Both the position numbers and the translations under genes were made by a program. This document shows, in pieces, positions 1 through 12,100 of a stretch of DNA of 17,107 nt (position 1 is its first letter; the number at the start of each line of letters is the position of its first letter). The notes under the pieces are model-generated. The model had not been told where the DNA came from and did not search any database. It was given only the letters and a program-made list of their open reading frames with translations. Origin of the DNA: Phycisphaeraceae bacterium (GTDB taxonomy: Bacteria > Planctomycetota > Phycisphaerae > Phycisphaerales > Phycisphaeraceae); NCBI GenBank assembly GCA_020851395.1, contig JADZCW010000262.1:1-17107 (forward strand), read 5' to 3'.

Positions 1-1
1 C

Positions 2-130
2 GGGGCCTACGTCCTCGTGCTCGACAAGACCACGCAGACCTCCTACGTCTACCAGGGCCGGGCGGGCGAGTCGGCCCAGTTCATCGTGCTCAGCGCCGAC
101 GCGGCGGGCAACGTCGAGGCCGTCCCCGAC
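2..130 (+). other. C-terminal part of an Ig/FnIII-like domain (DAAGNVE motif)
   Basis: The first translated residues (GAYVLVLDKTTQTSYVYQG...) run into AQFIVLSADAAGNVEAVPDG. The pattern of a T-x-TSYV-strand, a short G-R-A-G-E turn, a hydrophobic strand and then D-A-A-G-N-V-E is the closing half of Ig/fibronectin-III-like domains common in planctomycete giant proteins. Its first half must lie upstream, which is the main reason to treat the gene as 5'-truncated by the window rather than starting at the GTG at 17. A Pro/Ser-rich linker follows (131-310). Confidence 0.6.
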
Positions 131-3100
131 GGCGTCTATCTGCCGTCCTACCGCCCGTCGATCAACCTCGGCTCGCTGCCGAGCGCTCCGGCCGCCGCGA
201 CGCGCCTGCCCGAGACGGAGGAGGTCTTCGCCCCCACGCCCATCAGCGCCCTGTTCCAGTGGGCCATCCTGCAAGTGCCGGGCCGGCAGTCGATCACGCA
301 CCCGTCGTCCTTCATCGCCATCTTTGAGCCCTTCGCCGCCGGCGCGTTCGTCTGGAACGTGCCCACGTCCGGCGCTGATATCGGCCCGCTTGGCATCGCC
401 TTCAGCCCCGACGGCAAGAGCGTCTACATCAGCGGCGGGGCCGGCCGCAACAGCCTCTACAGGTTCAGCACCACCGGTGGCGCGGCCACCACGCCCCTGG
501 CCGTGCTCGACGTGCCGATCTACGACATGGCCTTCGACTCCGACGGCCAGCTCTGGGCCACTACCGGCGGCGGCCCGCTCGTCCAGATCGACCCCGCCAC
601 CGGCCAGATCGTCGAACGCTACGGCGAGGGCATCAATCTCGGCCTCGTCGCCGACCCCACCGCCCACAAGCTCTATGTCTCGACCCGCGACGGCGTGGAG
701 ATCTTCGACACCCTCACCCGTCAGTTCACATCCTTCTCCAACGTCCGCGTCGACGGTCTGGCCCTGGCGCCCGACGGCACGCTCTGGGCCGCGACCTGGC
801 CCCAGGACGGCCTGATCGTCCGCTTTGATCAGTACGGCCGCGCCGAGGTCATGCTCACCCTCGCCGACGAGGCCGAGGGGCTGGCCTTCGGGCCCGCGGG
901 CAGCCTCTACGCCGGCCTGCTGTTCGTCAGCCACGACGCCGGCGGCGTGCTGACGATGGTCGACCTGGCCTCCATGCAGACTGTCGAAATCGCCACCGGG
1001 GGCACGCGCGGCGACTTCCTGCACTTCGGCCCCGACGGCCGGCTCTACCTCACGCAGTCGAACCAGGTCGATGTCCTCCAGCCCGTCACGCCCCCGCACG
1101 TCCTGGCCATGACGCCCGTGCCCGGCTCGACGCTCGTGCCCGATGTCAGCACCGCCCGCGTGATCTTCGACGTGGACATGCTCGCCGGCTCCGTCTCGGC
1201 GGCGGGTTCGGTCATCAACCCGAACAATTTCGTCCTGACCGACCTGCTGACCGGCCGAGCCATCCCCGTCGGCTCGCTGGCCTACGACCCGGCGACGCGC
1301 TCGGTCTACCTCGGCTTTGAGTCGCTCCAGCCCGGCGAGTACGAGCTGCGCGTCCGCTCAGCCGTCTCCAGTGAACTGGGCATGACGCTCGAGAGCGACT
1401 ACGTCGGCCAATTCACCGTCTACGCCCAGCCGGCCGTCGAGCTCTTCCCGACGATCACCAACACCCGCTCCGACCGTGCCGCCGGCACGATCAGCTTCGA
1501 CGTCTCGGTCACCAACACCACGGCCTACACGCTCGGTTCCATGCGGCTGGTCTTCGAGGGGCTCGTCGGTCTGCCCGTGACGCTCGAGAACGTCTCAGGC
1601 ACGACCGACACCGGCGCGCCGTATCTCGACCTGCCTCTCGGGCCCGCCGGCCTGGTCGCTGGGGGTCTGCTCCCGGGCGTCACCGTCACGCTGAGCAATC
1701 CCCAATGGCTGACGCTGGACCTGCGGGCCAAGGTCGTCGCCCAGGTGCCCGCCAACGAGCGGCCGGTGATCAGTTCCACGCCCGTCGGCCACGCCACGGT
1801 GGGCCAGACCTACGCCTATGACCTCTTGGCCACCGACCCCGACGGCTTCGACCTGCGTTACGTCCTGACCGAGGGGCCGGACGGCGCCACGCTGGATATC
1901 GCCACAGGCCGGCTGCTCTGGACGCCTGTTAAGGCCGACGCTGCCCAGGCCATCCTTGAGGTCCGTGTCTACGACAGCGCCGGGGCCTACACGCCGCAGC
2001 GCTGGATCGTCGATGTCAGCGGCGCCAACGACGCCCCCGTGCTCGTGCCCATCGCCGATCGCACGCTGGCCGAGGGGCAACTCCTCGAGATCCCCATCGG
2101 CGGCTTCGATCTTGACGGCGACAGCCTGATCTACGGCGTCGAGCACCTGCCCGCCGGCGCGACCTTCGATCCCGGCAGCGGCCTGCTGCGTTGGCAGACT
2201 GACGGCAGCTCCGCCGGCCGGTACGGCAACGTCACCGTCTGGGCCAGCGACGGTCTGGCCAAGGTCATCCGCACCTTCGAGATCCTCGTCACCAACGTCA
2301 ACCAGGCCCCCGTCTTGGCGGCGATCGCCCCCGCGATCGTCCAGGAGGGCCAGACGCTCCGCGTGCTCCTGTCAGCCAGTGATGTCGACGGCGACACGCT
2401 GACCTACAGCTCTCTGAACCTGCCCGCCGGCGCCACGCTCAGCCAGACCACTGGCGTCCTGACCTGGACGCCTCGCTATGACCAGCACGGCACGTCCCAC
2501 ATCGACCTGACCGTCAGCGACGGTCACCTCTCGTCCACCAAGACGCTGACGGTGACCATCCTCAACGTCAACGGTCCGGTGAAGTTCACCGACGTCGGCC
2601 AGTGGGTGGTCTTCGAGGGCCAGCCCGTCTCCATCCGCATCGCGGCCGACGACCCCGATCATCCGACCGGCGCCTCGGTCCTGGTGCCCGACGGCACGGT
2701 CGACAGCGGCGGCCTCGAGCCGGCCCTGACATGGGTCCACAGCACCCTGCCCGTCGGGGCCACCTTCGACGCCGTGACGCAGACCCTCGCTTGGACGCCC
2801 GGCTACAAGCAGGCCGGCACGTATGCGATGACCTTCACCGTCACCGACGACGGCGATGGCACGGGCGCGGCCACCAGCGACACCGTCACCTTCACCATCG
2901 TCGTCCGCGACGCCAACGGCGCCCCGGTCTGGAGCACGATCCCGAACCAGACCGTCGCCGGCGGGGCGGCCTGGAGCCTGATCGTCGCCGCAACCGACCC
3001 CGACGGCGGGCCGCTGGCGATCGTCGGGCTGAACCTGCCGGCGTTCGTGCAATTGGTCGATCGCGGCAACGGCACCGCCGTGATCTCCGCCTCCCCGACC

Positions 3101-6100
3101 ATCCTCCAGGGCGGCAACTACACCCTGACGCTGGCCGCCACCGACAACGGCAACGGCGACGCGCAGGCCGTTCTGAGCACCCCGATCAGCTTCGTCCTGA
3201 GCGTGAATGTTCCCAACGCTCCGCCGCGCTTCGCGCCGGTCGCCGATCAGGTCGCCCTGGTCGGGCAGGAGCTTACACTCAAGCTCCTCGTCAGTGACCG
3301 CAACGAGGACGACCTGACCTTCGGCGGCCAGAACCTGCCGTCCGGCGCGACCTTCCTGGGCACGAGCATCTACGGCGAGGCGATCTTCCGCTGGACGCCC
3401 ACGCAGGCCGGCACGTTCGAGTTCACCCTGACCGTCCACGACAGCGGCAACGGCGACGCTGCCCAGACGCTCGCCGACAACCTGCCCGTCCGCGTGATCG
3501 TCCGTGCGGCCAACGCCGCCCCCATCCTGGTCCCGATCGGAGATCGCCAGCTCAGCGAGGGCCAGACGCTCCACCTGTCCCTCTCGGCCACCGACGCCAA
3601 CGGCGATGCTGTGAGCTTCCTGGCCGCCAACCTGCCCCTGGGCGCCGTGTTCGACAGCCTGACCGGCCAGTTCAACTGGACCCCCGGATATGACCAGGCC
3701 GGCAGTTACGCGCTGCACTTCGCCGCCAGCGACGGCCAGGCCTCGACCAGCGAGGACCTGGTCGTCACCGTGGCCAACGTCAACCTCGCTCCGGTCATGA
3801 CGCTGATCCCGTCCGTCACCGGTCGCGAGAACCTGCGTCTGCAGTTCACCGTGGCCGGCGGCGACCTCGACGGCGACGCTTACAGCTACTTCGTCGACGG
3901 CCCGCTGCCCGCTGGGGCGACGTTTGACCCGCAGACCGGCGCCTTTGCCTGGACGCCCGGTTACGACCAGGCCGGTGTCTACACCCTCCGCTTCGGCGTG
4001 ATCGACCCCGGCGGCCTGACCGACGTCACCGAGGCCAAGGTCGAGATCGTCAACGTCAACCGCGCCCCGGTGATCGACCGTCTGAGCGCCCACGTCGCCC
4101 TGGTCGGCCAGCCCTTCACCCTCGACATCCCCGCCACCGACGACGACCCCGGCTCGACCCTGACTTACTCCGCCACCGGCCTGCCCAGCGGTGCGGCCAT
4201 CGACCCCGCCACCGGCGTGCTAAGCTGGCTGCCCTCGGGCGTGCAGGTCGGCGAGCACGACATCCGCCTGCAGGTCTCCGACGGCCTGACCACCAGCTAC
4301 GCCACGCTGCACCTGGTCGTCTCGTACCAGCCGGTCCGCCCCGATGTCCTGATCGAGCTGACCCCCAGCTTCGCCGGCCCCGTCGGCCAGGCCGTGCTCA
4401 TCCACGCCGCCGCCTCGGGCGTGGCCGACATCGCGACGCTCGAGGTCTTCATCGACGGCACGCCGGTGGTCCTGGATCAGTACGGCCGAGCGCGCTTCAC
4501 GCCCACCGCGGCCGGTCATTATCAGGTCACCGCCCGGGCCACCGATGTCGATCGCGTGATCGGCTTGGCAGCGGCCGACCTCAAGGTCCGTGACCCCTCC
4601 GACGCCGCCGCTCCGGTGGTCGAGCTGCTCGCCCCGCCGGCCGGTGCCTCGCTCTCGGCCGCCGCGATCGTCATCGCCCGTGTGCTCGACGACAACCTTG
4701 ACAGCTTCACCCTCGAGATCACCCCACTCGGCAGCAACGACTGGACGACGCTGGCCTCCGGCACATCCCCCGTCGACGGCCAAACGCTTGCGACGATCGA
4801 TCCCTCGCTGCTGGCCGACGGCGCCTACTTGCTGCGGCTATCCGCCACCGACATGGCCGGCCGGTCCACCGCGGTCGAACGCGTCATCGCCGTCAATGCC
4901 GCGAACAAGCCCGGCAACGTCGTGCAGTTCGCCACCGACCTGTCCGTCACGCTCGGTGGCTTCACGCTCGACTTCGCCCGCGTCTATCAGGGCTACGACC
5001 ACGCCACCGCCGGCCTGCTCGGCGACGGCTGGCAGCTCTCCGGCTTCGAGCCGCGATTCACCACCGACCTCGAGCCCACCGGCCTAGAGGCCATCGGGCT
5101 GCTGCCCGCCCTGCGGGCCGGCTCGCGCGTCTACCTCAACCTCCCCGACGGCACGCGGGCGGGCTTCACCTTCACGCCCACGCGCCTGACGCTCGCCGGC
5201 AAGGATCTCTTCACCCCTGCCTGGCAGGCCGACTCCAGCGTGACCTGGCAGCTCCGCAGCGCCGACACGCTGCTCGAGCAAGTCGACGGCGGCTTCTACG
5301 AGATTGGCACCGGCCTGGCCTACAATCCCGCCGCCGGCCGCTTCGGCGGATTCGACTACACTCTCGTCTCGGCCGCCGGCGTCACCTATGACTACCGCAC
5401 TGACCAGGGCCTGCGTCGCATCACCAGCAGCGTCGGCGTCCACTTCCTCGTCGACGACGGCGCCGTGATCGGTCCCGACGGCGCTCGCGTCGAGATCCGC
5501 CGCGACGCCCAGGGTCGCGTGACCGACCTGCTCGGCCCCGCCGGCCAGCACGTCGTCTATAGCTATGTCGACGGCCAACTCACGCTGGCGATCGAGCTTC
5601 AGTCCGGCCGGGCATACGCCTATGCCTACGCCGGCCCGGACCGTCGCCTCTCGGCCGTCGTCACTCCCATCGGCTCGTCCAGCCTCGTCCTGCACTACGA
5701 CGCCGACGGCCGACTCGTCGGCAGCGACCTGATCCAGCAGGTCCTCGGCTCGGCCGGCGAGTTCCTCGGCCCGCTCCATGCCGGCCACGTCGCCGCCAGC
5801 CAGGTCGAGCGCTGGGCTATCCGCATCACCCCCAGCGAGTTGGCCTCCTCGGCCGACGGCCGCGTCACCCTGGGCGTCGAGCTCCGCGGCCTGGCGGGCC
5901 TTGGCCTGGCCGTCCCGGTCATCGACGGCCTCGCGGCCGGCCTCACCGACGCCGACGCCTCGCACAGCCTGGCCCTGTTCACCTTCGATCAGCCCGGCCT
6001 GTATGTTCTCGAGACGCGAGCCTCGAACGACCAGTCAGCGGGCGACTTCACCCTCGATCTCTACCTCGCCGCCGACGCCAATGCCGACGGTACGGTCGAC

Positions 6101-9100
6101 GGCCTCGACGCCGCGATCCTCGACGCCGCCCTGGGCACGTCCTCCGGCCAGCCCGGTTATCAGCCCACCGCCGACGCCGACCGCAACGGCCTGATCGACG
6201 CGGCCGACTGGCTCGTCCTCCAGGCCAACACCGGCGTGGAGATCAACACCGCCCCGATCGTCACGCCCACGTCGCTCAACGGTAGGGAGGGCCAGGTCCT
6301 CCGCATCGACCTGCTGCCCTTGGTCAGCGACCTCCAGGCCGGCGTGCTCGACCTGGTCCTGCGCAACGTCCGCCACGGTTCAGCCGTACTCGCCGGGGAT
6401 GGTCATACCGTCCTGTTCGCCGCCGACCTGGGCTACGTCGGCGACGCCGGTTTCGAGTTCGCCGCCTTCGACGGCAGCCTCGCCTCCGATTGGGCGAGCG
6501 TCGACGTCAGCCTCGCCGCCGTGGCCATCTCCAGCATCCAGCTCCTGCCCAAGGACCCTGTCCTGGCTCCCGGTAGCGTGCTGGACCTGCAGGTCATCGC
6601 CACCTACGCCGACGGCGCCACCGAACAGCTACCGGCTCGTCTGGTTGTCTTCAACTCGTCCAACCCCACCGCTGCTCTGGTCTCAAGCACCGGCTCGGTC
6701 TGGGCTCAGTCCGTCGGATATTCCATCCTGACCGCCACGGTGGACAACCTCGTCGCCGCCACGCCGATCCTCGTCGGCTCAGCCGGCTCGCTGCCCGCGT
6801 TGCCGGCGCTCGAGTTCTTCCCCACCAGCTACACCCTGGCCCCCGCCGGCACGCGGCAACTGGTCGTCCGAGAGCTGCTGGCCGACGGCACCGTGGTCAA
6901 TCGCTCCAACGCGGCCGACGGGACCCTCTACTTCGTGATGGATACGTCGATCCTGTCGGTCACGTCTGACGGCCTGCTGAGGGCCCTGGCTCCCGGTGTC
7001 TCGGCCGTGACAATCATCCACGGCGGCCGCAGCGCCATTGTGCCCATCACCGTGATCCCGCCGCACGTCGGCGCCGGCCAGGTTGGGGCCGACGGCGCGA
7101 TTGTCTCCAACGCTCAGGGCTACGCCGCCGCCGTTGCCGCCGGCGCTCTGCCCGTCGGCACCACGGTCTCCCTGACCACGCTCAGCCAGGCCCAATTGCC
7201 CATGGGCCTGCCGGGCGAGTTCACCTTCGCCGGCGCGTTCAGGCTCGACATGGGCGGCCAGGTTGCCTCGACCGGCCTGGCCATCTCCGCCCCCGCCCCG
7301 TCCGGTTCGCAGCCCGGCGACGTCCTGATCATATTCCGCCCGGGAAAATACCTCCGTGACGACGGCACGCTCGCTGACGGCTGGGAGATCATCGACCGTA
7401 TGGTCGTCGGCGCCGACGGCATCGCTCGGACGACTTCGCCACCCAATCCCAGCCCGACCTGGGAAGGCATACTCCTGCTGGCCGAGGCCCCGCTGGGCAT
7501 CGTCCCCTTCACCATGGCCGCCGGCGTTGCCTCGACCGTCCAGGCCGCCAAGGCCACCCGCACCGAGATCTACGTCGATCCCAAGAACGGCCAGCCCTAC
7601 TTCTCCGCCCCTGGCCTGTTCTTCGACTTCTGGATCCCGCTGCGGCCGGCCGTGGACGTCATGAAGGTCGCACGCGTGGCCGTCGACGGCACCATGACCG
7701 TCCGCACGCTGGACCTGACGCACGCCGACCCGTCCGTGCCCGTCGTCGTGGACATCGAGACGCCCACCGCCGGCGATCGCACCGTCAAGATCACCCGCAC
7801 GGAGGTTGTCTATACGCCCGATGAGCCGCGCCTGAAGATCTACGGGACGGGCTTTGAAGTCGGACGGCTCGACTTGTTCGAGGTGGTCATCTCGGACGAG
7901 CAGGCCCCGCTGATCCGGCCCGCCTCGTTGCCCGTCGAGAGCGAAGAACCCATCCGCCCGGCCGACGACGATCCGGCCGCCCTGATCGAGGGTCTAGGCT
8001 ACCGCTACTACGAAGGCGTCTGGTCCAGCCTGCCCGACTTCGAGCACCTCACGCCCGTGGCCATCGGCGTCACGGAGAACTTCGACCTCTCGATCGCTAA
8101 ACGAGGCGACCACTTCGCCATCGTCTTCACCGGCTACTACGAGGCATCCACCGAGGGCACTTACACCTTCCACCTGCGCTCCGACGAGGGCAGCCGGCTT
8201 TACGTCGGTCAGCGCCTGGTGGTTGACAACGACGGCCTGCACGACATCAAACTCGCCTCGGGGAGCATCGCGCTCGAGGCCGGCCGGCACCGCATCACCG
8301 TCGAGTATTTCGACGCCACCGGCCCGCAATTCCTCGAGGTCCAGGTCGCCGGCCCCGGCTCGACCGACCAGCCCATTCCCGACAGCAAGCTCAACCGCTT
8401 GGCCGAGTTCGCCCAGCTCAAGGGCAGCCAGACTGTCTACCGGGCCGAGATCGTCGAGGTCGGCGTCGATTACATCCTCATCAAGCCTCCGGCCTCCGTG
8501 CCCGTCGGCGGCGGCTACGTCAAGGTCAACAAGCTCGTCACTGAGTACGTCCAGGAGCCCGGCGGCGGCTGGCAGACCAGGACCGTGATGAGCACCGGCG
8601 GCACCGTCCAGAGCCTCCGTCCGACCAAGGCGCCGTACTACATCTACGTCGTCAACCAGGGCAACGCCTACGGCGACAACGGCGGCGAGACCCTGACCGT
8701 CATCGATCCGCGGTATGCCGGCAACGCCGAGTACGCCAACGGCGTCGTCGCCCGCATCCCCGTGGGCAAGAACCCCACCGACGTGGCCGTGTCACCCGAC
8801 GGCCTCCTGGCCTTCGTGACCAACACCGGCGACGGCACCATCTCCGTCATCGACACCATCGGCCTGCGCGAGCTGGACATGAATCCCAACACGCCGGGCC
8901 TGCAGCGCATCGCCGCCGGCAGCACCCCGGGCGTGCCCGACGAGCCGGTCTGGGGCCATCCGAACTACATCGCCCTGCACCCGACCCTGCCCTTCGGCGT
9001 GGCCACCGACCGCACCAGCGGCAAGATCTTCATCTTCAGCTTTACCGACAGCCGGGCCTCGGTCTTCGACGTCGCCCTGGACGTGCCCGTGACCGGCCTG

Positions 9101-12100
9101 ACCGGCGTGGATTTCTCGCCCAATGGCCAGTACATCTACATCGCCAGCCCCGGCCTGGGTTCCTGGTCCGGCGCCGACGACCACGCCCCGGCCGGCTACG
9201 TCTTTATCTGGGACGTCGCCCAGGGCAAGACCGTCGGCGTCCTCGGTGGCCTGCAGAAGCCCTTCGGCGTCACCCGTTCGCCCATCGCCGACAAGCCCTT
9301 TGTCGCCGTGGCCGTCCGCGGCAGCGAGGTCTTCGGCTACACCGTCATCGACACCACCCGCCAGACCTACCAGCTCCGCCTGGCCACCAACCTCCGCGGC
9401 GAGGAGCCGACTTTCCCCACCTCCTGGCAGATGGGTTCGGCCAAACTCGCCGACATCTGGAAGGGTCTGTTCGACATCAACAACGCCGAGGCTATCACCT
9501 TCGACCGTCAGGGCGACTACGCCTTCGTCCTTTTCAACAACACCTACTCCCAGGGCAACCCAGCCCGCGACCCGTTCAACGGCATGGGCGGCAACATCGG
9601 CATCGTCGTCCACCCCTTCGACAAGACCAAGGCGCACTTCATCGCCGCCACCTCGATGGCCCCGTTCTCCTGGCCCGACGAGCTGACGATCGACCCCTAC
9701 AACCGCTACCTCTTCGCCACCTACAAGGGATTGAACGCCGTCGTCGTCTACGACCTGACCAAGATCCGCGCTGCCCTGGACCTCATGAACGCCTATTTCC
9801 CAGAGGGCTGGCAGAACTACATCGATCGCTCCCTCGAGGAGTACATCGCTCTGATCCTGGGTAAGACACCGGCCGAGTTTTTCGCCAGCCGTGACGCGAT
9901 TTTCCAGGGCTACGTCAACCCCCATCCGCTGAACCTCAGCGCCATCAACGCCTCAACCCTCTACGAGCAGTTCGACCGCGCTCGCAAGGACCTCGGTGAC
10001 GGCAACATCCTCGTGGCCAAGATCGGTACCGGCAAGCTCCCCTCCGGCATCGCCTCCGGCCCCGAAGCCCCGCCCGACCTGATCGGCGTGGCCGTCAAGC
10101 TCCTGGACGACTCGCCCGCAACGCCCGACGCCCTTGAGATCACCTACGACATCAACGGCCGTGAACCAGACCGCCCCTTCCTCATCGCCGTCTTCCAGTC
10201 CTACATCGGCACCGATCCCTCCAACCTCCTTACTCCCTTCTTCACCGCCACCATCTCCGGCGACGACCTGACCATTCGCCGGCACACCCTCAAGGTTCCG
10301 CTCGGCCGCGAACTCCTCGCCGACGAGGGACTCCTCTACGTCGTCAAAATCGACTACGGCGACGCCATCAAGGACGAGGCCGACGAGACCAACAACCTCC
10401 TGACTTTCGAGATCCCGCCCCTCGGCGTCACCGCCGAGTTCGACGGCGACCCGGCCAAGAACGTCTTCGGTCAGTACCTCGTCGGCGTCGAGTTGCTCAA
10501 CACCTTCCGCATCCGTGCCGCCGACGATCTGGTCAACCCCGACGTCGCCGTCAAGGAAGTCCACGTCAAGATCGGCGACAAGGACATCGCCCTGTCCGAT
10601 CACGGTGGCGGCTATTGGTCCTTCGTCTACGACGTAGGCAAGCTCGAAGTAGACACCCCGATGCTCGTCGATTACGTCTACCGGAACGACCAGACCGACC
10701 ATCTCGAGTTCACCATCGACGTCCTCCTTCCCCCCGACTGGGTCAACCCCAAGAAACACACCGGCGCCAACGACCCCGTCCGCGTCGCCATCCAGTTCAA
10801 CAACGCCGGCGCCGGCTTCTACCAGATCGTCACCCAGACCCTCGCCCCCGGCATCGACCTGACCGTGCCCCAGAGCGTACCGCTGATCGGCGGCCGGCCC
10901 ATCCAGGCCGCCCTGGGCTACTTCTATTCCTTCAACTTCGACCTCGCCGGCGTCACCACCGAGCAGCGCATCGGCCCGGCTCTGGTCGGCAATCTCCTGG
11001 GCAAGGAATTCGCCATCCGCCTGCCCATGCCCAAGAGCGGCACCCTCTCCACCGCCCAACTCACCGAGCTGATCTCCACCAACCTCACCAACGCCTTCCG
11101 CGGCGTCAAGAACCTCTACCAGACCGGCTCGACGGGCCCCTCCAGCCCCGGCTACCTCGAGAACCAGTTCAACAGCGCCGACAAGGCCCTGCAGGAGCTG
11201 ACCGGCGGCGACGAGAGCTACTCCAACCTCCCGCCCGGGACCGTCTACCAGCGCAACCGCCCCGGCTACGAGCGCAACAACTTCGGCGTCACCAACCGCG
11301 AGGGCCTGATCCCCAAGGACTACGACGATGTCGAACGCGCCATGTCCACCAGCCCCGCCCTGGTTACCGAGCTCAGCTACGAGTGGAGCGATCTGACGAT
11401 CAAGAAGGACCTGACCATCGAGGACCTCTCCGGCGGGTTCACCTTCGCCGTCACCTTCAAGAAGACCTTCCCGCTGATCTCGATCTCGACGATCCTGGCC
11501 CAGATCGGCCCGTGGGTCGGCGTGACCGTCGGCGCCGCCATCGAGGTCGAGCCCTCCTTGAGCTTCAAGCTCAACGTCTCGCCCGTCGGCGGCCTGCTGA
11601 CCATGACCGGCGGCAGCGTCACCGGCGCCTTCGGCCTGACCGGCAAGGGCAACATCTCCGGCAAGGTACTCCTGGGCGTGGCCGGCGTCACCGGCGAGAT
11701 CGCTATCTCCGGCGCCGCCCAGCTCGACATCAAGCTCACCTACGACTACGGCAGCGGCAAGTTCGACATCGATCCCTCCAGCGGCTGGTCCTTCCCCTTC
11801 AAAATCGGCGGCAAGATCGAGGGCCAGGTCGCCTTCGAGCTGGTCAAGGCCGACCTCTGGTCCTTCCAGCTCTTCAGCACCGACAACCTCCTGGGCTCGC
11901 CCTTCACCTGGTCCGGCTGGAAGAGCCAGGTCAACATCACCGGTAGTTCCTCGCTGGACTCCCTCTTCCCCGGCGACAACCTTGAGCCCAACAACGGCTA
12001 CGACTCGGCCGCCGACCTGGGCCTGGTCAACGGTTCGGCCGTCGTCTCCGCCGTCACCCTCCACGACGCCGACGACGCGGACTACTACAGCTTCCGCCTG

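Noticed and set aside
17..19. GTG at 17 as the true start codon
   Set aside because: The frame is open before it, the sequence before it reads as part of a beta strand (GAYVL), there is no Shine-Dalgarno-like sequence, and no signal peptide follows.
311..1081. Enzymatic lactonase or lyase (SMP-30 or streptogramin lyase)
   Set aside because: Blades are recognisable but I cannot identify the metal or catalytic residues of either enzyme, and the context is structural. Binding scaffold is the safer call.
2372..4093. Antisense open frame of 573 codons
   Set aside because: It overlaps the Ig array and repeats with the array periodicity. The composition is Gly/Asp/Val-biased, with no recognisable domain or start signal. 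It is a codon-bias shadow.
1754..4330. CRISPR array or DNA-level satellite
   Set aside because: The periodicity is at the protein level (about 270-345 bases), with diverged DNA between copies and no short direct repeats with unique spacers.
4904..6067. Polymorphic RHS toxin
   Set aside because: There is no RHS core hallmark, no hypervariable C-terminal domain and no immunity gene next to it; the frame continues for another 3,600 residues of surface modules.
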